Source: Hyphomicrobium sp. (GTDB lineage Bacteria > Pseudomonadota > Alphaproteobacteria > Rhizobiales > Hyphomicrobiaceae). Taken from it: a stretch of 64,000 bases of DNA. Within the stretch, counting starts at the first letter, position 1; each line of letters begins with the position of its first letter. This document shows, piece after piece, positions 59,526-64,000 of the stretch. The notes beneath the pieces were generated by a model that made no database searches, was not told where the DNA came from, and saw only the letters and a list, made by a program, of their open reading frames with translations. The position numbers were made by a program, and so were the translations under genes. The stretch covers positions 124,001 through 188,000 of the forward strand of contig JAIEMV010000006.1 of NCBI GenBank assembly GCA_019751875.1. The letters are read 5' to 3'.

Positions 59526-59738
59526 TCATCCATTGGGCCGCTGTCTATTCTTGATCGGCGGAGACTGGGTCACTCTCGGCGTTTGCTCAATGCCGGTGAA
59601 GCGATCGCGGTGCGCCGCAAACTCTTGATGGCATCGGTCGGAGCAGAAAAAGTAGGCCCAGCCTCGGTAATCCTCGTGGGCTTGGGCATTACAGAGATTG
59701 AACTCCTTTCCGCAGACTGGGTCCCTGACGGTTATCAT
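59526..59738 (-). CDS. YHS-domain protein
   Basis: A 70-aa protein with the YHS core: RDPVCGKEFN and YFFCSDRCHQEFAAHRDRF. Two Cys sit in the second block (CSDRC), one in the first. YHS domains bind metals and are often near P1B ATPases. AAGGAG precedes the ATG. Confidence 0.85.
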   Translation of the reverse strand: MITVRDPVCGKEFNLCNAQAHEDYRGWAYFFCSDRCHQEFAAHRDRFTGIEQTPRVTQSPPIKNRQRPNG

Positions 59739-59750
59739 CTTGTCACTCCT

Positions 59751-60533
59751 TCAATGGAACACCATGCCGGCGACATGGAAGCCGGCGTCGGCGTGAAGGA
59801 CCTCTCCCGTGATGGAGGCACCATAGTCGCTGGCGAGAAGAACCGCGACGCGGCCGATCTCGCAGGCATCAACAGTTCTTCGCAGGGGCGCCTTGGCAGC
59901 GGCTTCGAGAATGAGTTCGTCGAAATGTTCAATGCCGGATGCGGCCCGGGTTTTGATAGGGCCTGCCGATATGGCATTGACTCGAATGCCTGTCGGCCCC
60001 AGTTCGTGGGCGAGATAGCGTACCGTCGCCTCGAGCGCTGCCTTCACTGGCCCCATGACATTGTAGTGATCGACAACTTTTTCGGCGCCGTAGTAGCTGA
60101 GTGTAATCAGACTCCCCCCCTGCTTCATCAGGGGTTCTGCTAGCCGCGCCATGCGAATAAAGGAATGACAGGAGATCAGCATCGACTCGGAAAAGCCATC
60201 TGCGGAGCAATCCGTGAGACGCCCGTGAAGATCCTCTTTTCGCGCCCAAGCGACAGCGTGGAAGACAATGTCAAGTTTCCCCCACTTCTCTTTCGCCGCA
60301 TCGAACACGGCCTCAAGCTGACCCGGGACGGCGACATTACACGGCAATACAATCTCGGCGCCGAGTTCGGCTGCAAGTGGCGCAACGTACGGCTTGGCCT
60401 TATCATTCATGTAGGTTATCGCGACATCCGCGCCAGCGCCTCTGATGTGCTTGGCCGCCCACCAGGCTAGACTGTCGGCGTTCGCCACTCCAACAATCAG
60501 CGCCTTCCGTCCCTTGAGGTCAATTGCTTCCAT
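59751..60533 (-). CDS. fabI: Enoyl-ACP reductase (NADH), FabI type
   Basis: A 260-aa SDR reducing the trans-2-enoyl bond in fatty-acid elongation. NAD-binding GVANADSLAWWAAK, catalytic Tyr and Lys in YYGAEKVVDHYNVMGPVKAA (FabI Y-x6-K spacing) and the C-terminal ASDYGASITGEVLHADAG are present. It is 12 bp downstream of the YHS gene and sits with Pta and AckA. An extra FabI beside these genes is a recurring alphaproteobacterial arrangement; its special role is unclear. Confidence 0.92.
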   Translation of the reverse strand: MEAIDLKGRKALIVGVANADSLAWWAAKHIRGAGADVAITYMNDKAKPYVAPLAAELGAEIVLPCNVAVPGQLEAVFDAAKEKWGKLDIVFHAVAWARKEDLHGRLTDCSADGFSESMLISCHSFIRMARLAEPLMKQGGSLITLSYYGAEKVVDHYNVMGPVKAALEATVRYLAHELGPTGIRVNAISAGPIKTRAASGIEHFDELILEAAAKAPLRRTVDACEIGRVAVLLASDYGASITGEVLHADAGFHVAGMVFH

Positions 60534-60643
60534 CAGGTCCTCTAAGTTTCCATATCTTTATTCAAATCGCCGGGGCCGTCGTCGTTCCGAGACAGGTCCT
60601 CGGACTGGCACGTGCATTAGAAAGTCGCTCTTCTGGCATGGCA

Positions 60644-61651
60644 TCACCTGGGCAATGGGCAGCACGCCATCTCTGGCTGAGGCGCGCATTCAAGACCCCG
60701 CTCGTCGGAAACAGGTCTTGGATGCGTAAATCGCGCCGTTGCGTGATGGATATGCGCGGCAAGCGCAAGGGCCGCGAGCCGGGCTGGTGCTTGATCGGCA
60801 CGAGAACTCAACACCACGGGCGCGGAGAGACCGAGGACGATTCCGGCCGCAACCGAACCGGCAAGGTATTCGAGATTTTTCGCCAGGATGTTGCCGGAGA
60901 CTAAGTCCGGGACCAGAAGGATATCACATTTACCGGCTACCTTTGATGCGATGCCTTTTTCGTTTGCTGCTCTGAGGGAGATCGCATTGTCGAAAGCAAG
61001 CGGACCATCAATGACCGCGCCAGTGATTTGGCCACGCTGCCCCATGAGTGTCAGGCACGCTGCGTGGACCGTAGAGGGGATCTCTGGATTGACTGTCTCC
61101 ACAGCAGACAACGCAGCGACCAAAGGCTCTTCTATGTCGAGCAAATGGCAGAGTTCAATCGCGTTCTGGAGAATTTGGGCTTTGGCATTGACGTCCGGTG
61201 CGATGTTGATTGCGGCGTCAGTTATGAAAAGCAGTTTAGGGTAAGAGGGGATATCACAGAGGAAAACGTGGCTGACCCTTCGACCCGGAAGGCGCAGGCC
61301 GTGGTCGGAGTTTAAGATTGCGTGCATCAAAATGTCGGTGTGAATTTTTCCCTTCATGAGCACGTCGACCGTCCCGTCTCGCACCAGCTTGACTGCCGCG
61401 GCGGCTGCAGTCCCGTCACTCTTCGCATCGATGATTTTATCCGAGTTGATGCGAAGCCCAACTGAGGCAGCAAGATCGCGAATGACACTGGACTCGCCGA
61501 CGAGGGTTGGTTCGGTAAGGCCGAGATCAACGGCGTCGCGTAAGGTTTCCAGCACGACTTTCTGCGCCGCATTCACAACGGCGACGCGAATGGGGGTTAG
61601 GTCTTTGGTCCTCTCGATAAGATCTTTGAGCTTACGCGGTTCTTGTTTCAT
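60644..61651 (-). CDS. pta: Phosphate acetyltransferase / phosphotransacetylase-like
   Basis: A 335-aa single-domain Pta/Ptb enzyme interconverting acetyl-CoA and acetyl phosphate. It has VDVLMKGKIHTDILMHAILN near the middle and the family C-terminus with VAGSVAAGIVLGLSAPVVLS and SRADQAPARLAALALA. Short form without the N-terminal DRTGG part. It is co-translated with acetate kinase: the kinase stop overlaps the start here (ATGA). Confidence 0.9.
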   Translation of the reverse strand: MKQEPRKLKDLIERTKDLTPIRVAVVNAAQKVVLETLRDAVDLGLTEPTLVGESSVIRDLAASVGLRINSDKIIDAKSDGTAAAAAVKLVRDGTVDVLMKGKIHTDILMHAILNSDHGLRLPGRRVSHVFLCDIPSYPKLLFITDAAINIAPDVNAKAQILQNAIELCHLLDIEEPLVAALSAVETVNPEIPSTVHAACLTLMGQRGQITGAVIDGPLAFDNAISLRAANEKGIASKVAGKCDILLVPDLVSGNILAKNLEYLAGSVAAGIVLGLSAPVVLSSRADQAPARLAALALAAHIHHATARFTHPRPVSDERGLECAPQPEMACCPLPR

Positions 61652-63015
61652 GAGGAGCTCGCCTCCCGTCGCTTTGCTGGACTGGAACTGAGCTCCACGA
61701 CGTGCCGCGCGATCATATATTCCTCGTCCGAGACGAGAGCTTGCACGGTGACGGGAGCTCCATGTGCTGAAATCGTGCCAGCGTTTGACTGACTTGCCGT
61801 GCTGTCGAGCCTGAGGCCGAGATAGGCGAACCCATGGCAGATGCGCTCGCGTATTTCGGAAGAATAAGCGCCGATACCGCCCGTAAATACGAGACGGTCG
61901 ATGCCGTCGAGAGACGCGGTAAGTGCCGCCAAGTGATGACGCGCCCGATAGCAGAAAAGTGCGACCGCCTCCTGTGCCGGCTCGTCACGACAATTCAATA
62001 GATCGCGCATATCACTGGATATGCCGGAGACGCCGAGAAGTCCGGACTGCTTGTACAACAGGTTCTGTACCGCGCCGGCATCCATGCCCATTTCCGTCAT
62101 AAGGTAGAGGACTGCGCCAGGATCAAGGTCACCAGACCTCGTTCCCATCATCAGGCCTGCCAGCGTGCTGAACCCCATTGTGGTTTCGACGCTCACACCG
62201 TTTCGGAGCGCGCACATAGAAGCACCGCTTCCCAAGTGAGCGATGACGATTCGCTCCTTCTCGACTTGCACGTTCTGTTCCCGAAGTGTCTCGACGACGT
62301 ACTCGTATGACAGGCCGTGAAATCCGTACCTTCGGATTCCGCCGTCTTGAAGAGCGCGCGGTAACCCTGTGAGCCGCGCCAGCCTGGGCAGGTTGTGATG
62401 AAAGGCCGTATCAAAGCACGCGACTTGAAAAAGGTGTTGATCTAACTCGCGGATGGCCGAAATGCCGGCAAGGTTATTTGGCTGATGCAGGGGGGCAAGT
62501 GGGATCAGTCGTCTTAGTCTGTCCTCAAGCTCTCGTGTTACGCGGAGTGGACAGTCGTGGTCGGCCCCCCCATGCGCGACCCTATGGCCAACAGCGAAAA
62601 GCCTCGGCGTGGGTAGTTGATCTTTCAACGTCTTCAGTAGAAGTTCGAGTGCGTCGCGGTGGCTTGGGAGCGAAACCTGATCGTCAATAACTCTCTTCCC
62701 CGTCGGATCCTCTGTATGAAAATGTCCATGCGCCAGTCCGATCCTTTCCATAGCACCGGAAAACAGTCGCGGCAGCTTTTGTTCTGCCGCGAACAGCGCG
62801 AACTTGACGCTTGATGAACCGCTGTTAATCACCAAGATCGAGGTGCCGGATAACGAGACTGCGTTCACTGTTGGTCTAGCTCTTTGTTGGATAGCTGGTT
62901 TGCAGGTGCGATTCGTGCGGTCATCGATCCCCAAAGCTGGCAGACGATCGCTGGCTGTGCGCTTATCATTTCGGTCCTCAACAGAGTTATGATGACCGAG
63001 TGGTACCGCTGACAT
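61648..63015 (-). CDS. ackA: Acetate kinase
   Basis: A 455-aa frame; the enzyme starts after about 55 residues with ILVINSGSSSVKFALF, the first AckA block. Others are VGHRVAHGG, AHLGSGASMCAL and the C-terminal VFTGGIGAYSSEIRERI. True length may be about 405 aa from GTG 62868, but that GTG lacks a good ribosome-binding site, so the 63015 start is kept with reserve. It makes ATP from acetyl phosphate with the coupled Pta. Confidence 0.9.
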   Translation of the reverse strand: MSAVPLGHHNSVEDRNDKRTASDRLPALGIDDRTNRTCKPAIQQRARPTVNAVSLSGTSILVINSGSSSVKFALFAAEQKLPRLFSGAMERIGLAHGHFHTEDPTGKRVIDDQVSLPSHRDALELLLKTLKDQLPTPRLFAVGHRVAHGGADHDCPLRVTRELEDRLRRLIPLAPLHQPNNLAGISAIRELDQHLFQVACFDTAFHHNLPRLARLTGLPRALQDGGIRRYGFHGLSYEYVVETLREQNVQVEKERIVIAHLGSGASMCALRNGVSVETTMGFSTLAGLMMGTRSGDLDPGAVLYLMTEMGMDAGAVQNLLYKQSGLLGVSGISSDMRDLLNCRDEPAQEAVALFCYRARHHLAALTASLDGIDRLVFTGGIGAYSSEIRERICHGFAYLGLRLDSTASQSNAGTISAHGAPVTVQALVSDEEYMIARHVVELSSSPAKRREASSS

Positions 63016-63036
63016 TGGGTCTGTGTTCGTTTTTAT

Positions 63037-63597
63037 TTACTTTTCGTTCAGCCACTCGTTCAACAGATCGATTTCCGCTTTTTGGGTCTTGATGATGCTT
63101 TCGGCCAGTGTCTTGGTTTCAGGATCTTTGCCGAAGGCGAGCACCGTTCTTGCCAGGTCGATGGCGGCCTGGTGATGCGGGATCATGCGCTTGGCGAAAT
63201 CGATGTCGGCGTCGCCGGTGAAGGGCATCGTCATGTGCTGAGTCATTCTGGTGATAAGGCCATTGAAAGCCTGGCTCGAAGGTCCCGTGTCCCCTTTGGG
63301 CTGCATGGCCATACCGCCGCCCATCATTTTTCCATGCATCTCTTGCATCATAGTCATCATCGTCATCGGATCGCCGCTCATCATGCCTTCCATGCCGCCT
63401 CCCCTCATGGGTGCGGCCGCTGCCGGCATTCGAGGCGGCAGCGGTGTTTCAGTCGGTGACGCGGGGCTGGCTGCAGGCTGCTCGTCCCCAGCGTGATGAT
63501 CTCCGTGCGAGGACTGTGCGTAGGCGCCGGTTATTGAAGCCAATGTGATGCCAGCAACCGCGGTCACGATTGGCAATCGCTTTCTGGTCTTGCTCAT
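63037..63597 (-). CDS. Secreted DUF305 protein with Met-rich region
   Basis: A 186-aa protein. Signal peptide residues 1-27 (ending AYAQ). A His/Pro stretch, then a Met-rich region (GGGMEGMMSGDPMTMMTMMQ), and a DUF305 core with RMIPHHQAAIDLA. The Met clusters could bind copper. GGAG precedes ATG 63597; a frame extending upstream to 63654 starts inside the neighbouring gene. It is the third DUF305 protein of the window. Confidence 0.86.
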   Translation of the reverse strand: MSKTRKRLPIVTAVAGITLASITGAYAQSSHGDHHAGDEQPAASPASPTETPLPPRMPAAAAPMRGGGMEGMMSGDPMTMMTMMQEMHGKMMGGGMAMQPKGDTGPSSQAFNGLITRMTQHMTMPFTGDADIDFAKRMIPHHQAAIDLARTVLAFGKDPETKTLAESIIKTQKAEIDLLNEWLNEK

Positions 63598-63626
63598 GAC
63601 CAATCTCCAGGCGCTGCGACTCTGAG

Positions 63627-63815
63627 CTACTTGCTCGCCTTTCCGCCCCCGCAACAGCCGCCGGGCCTATGCGCATGCTCATGATCGGCGGAGGTCGGGA
63701 CCTCCGGCTTTTGAGCGACGTCCTGTTTCTGATTTTTAGCCTCAGTCCCGCCGCAGCAGTCGTGGCTCTTCGGGACTTGTGACGTGGGTTCCTTTGGATT
63801 TGTGGTCTTCGACAT
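63627..63815 (-). CDS. Small Cys/His-rich protein of the copper region
   Basis: A 62-aa protein with two CCGG-type motifs (HDCCGGTEAKN and PGGCCGGGK) and a His stretch (ADHEHAHRPGG), no signal peptide visible. AGGAGA precedes ATG 63815. Such small polypeptides look like cytosolic metal-binding or unstructured chaperone proteins. It is 29 bp upstream of the DUF305 gene on the same strand. Confidence 0.65.
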   Translation of the reverse strand: MSKTTNPKEPTSQVPKSHDCCGGTEAKNQKQDVAQKPEVPTSADHEHAHRPGGCCGGGKASK

Positions 63816-64000
63816 ATCTAGTCTCCTCATGTTTTGCTTCTGCGCTTCGATAGGGTTTAGGTCAGCACCCGTGGCGGTGACGCGTGCCTTGATCGGTGGA
63901 GGGCGCGTCCGCGCTCACCGCATGTGCTGCGCGACCCGCGACCGTAGACAACTCCGCTCTTTCTTGGAGTGATTTAGGATCGCGCTCTTTAGCGCTAGGA

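Noticed and set aside
1-64000. CRISPR arrays, rRNA and tRNA genes
   Set aside because: I saw no regularly spaced repeats and no tRNA or rRNA sequence, but I could not run dedicated searches.

Overview
The window reads as high-GC alphaproteobacterial DNA, most likely from the Hyphomicrobiales. The basis is codon use, the H-NS-like protein, and the alphaproteobacterial plasmid-backbone families (chimeric ParB, DUF2493, DUF2958, Toprim primase). It has three parts: chromosome-like DNA on the left (1-8.4 kb), an integrated mobilizable element or plasmid-derived island (about 8.5-38.7 kb), and a copper/heavy-metal and central-metabolism region on the right (38.7-64 kb). I saw no rRNA, tRNA or CRISPR array.

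Left part: an operon for an HlyD-type adaptor, a double-ATPase ABC protein and two ABC-2 permeases (a YbhGFSR-like exporter). Then come an H-NS-like protein, a minus-strand trio (lipoprotein, membrane DUF305 protein, membrane-anchored cytochrome c) and a secreted DUF305 protein. A perfect 24-bp palindrome lies between the last two units.

Island: it opens with a MOB module (relaxase, MobC-like protein, oriT-like hairpins and a tandem ribbon-helix-helix-like protein). A plus-strand operon follows with unnamed membrane and coiled-coil proteins and a VirD4/TraG coupling protein, but no mating-pore genes, so the element looks mobilizable rather than self-transmissible. The accessory zone at 17-25 kb holds a two-gene family built from about 68-residue repeats, two copies of an arginine-rich micro-ORF plus terminator module, secreted proteins, and a serine recombinase with an inverted repeat just upstream. 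The block at 25.6-34.4 kb is a plasmid-type backbone: a frameshifted RelE/HigB-like toxin with its XRE antitoxin, small DUF proteins, a 689-aa ParB-like protein, a DUF2493 SLOG protein, a Toprim primase-like protein, and what looks like the N-terminal stump of a strawberry-notch helicase.

The strongest candidate for an undescribed system is the plus-strand cassette at 34.5-38.25 kb. It has four tightly overlapped genes: an unknown 198-aa protein, a QueC-like ATPase, an XRE-ImmA/IrrE protease and a PIN/DUF3368 nuclease. An operator-like inverted repeat precedes it and an IS3 transposase remnant follows it. I read it as a probable defence or stress-response island.

Right part: PPK2, a UspA protein, thiolase, an MFS carrier and a Cu-type P1B ATPase with an unusual CPD motif run on the minus strand. 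Then come a two-component system, a CusF-like protein, a cupredoxin, a multicopper oxidase and a TolC-like outer-membrane factor. A second, divergent two-component system follows. Next are small secreted and membrane proteins (DUF2933, DUF5676, YHS domain, ICMT-like methyltransferase). A FabI - Pta - AckA group, a third DUF305 protein and a Cys/His-rich small protein finish the window. Together these genes suggest periplasmic copper sensing, oxidation and sequestration, cytoplasmic Cu export, and an energy/acetyl-phosphate module that may support growth under stress.
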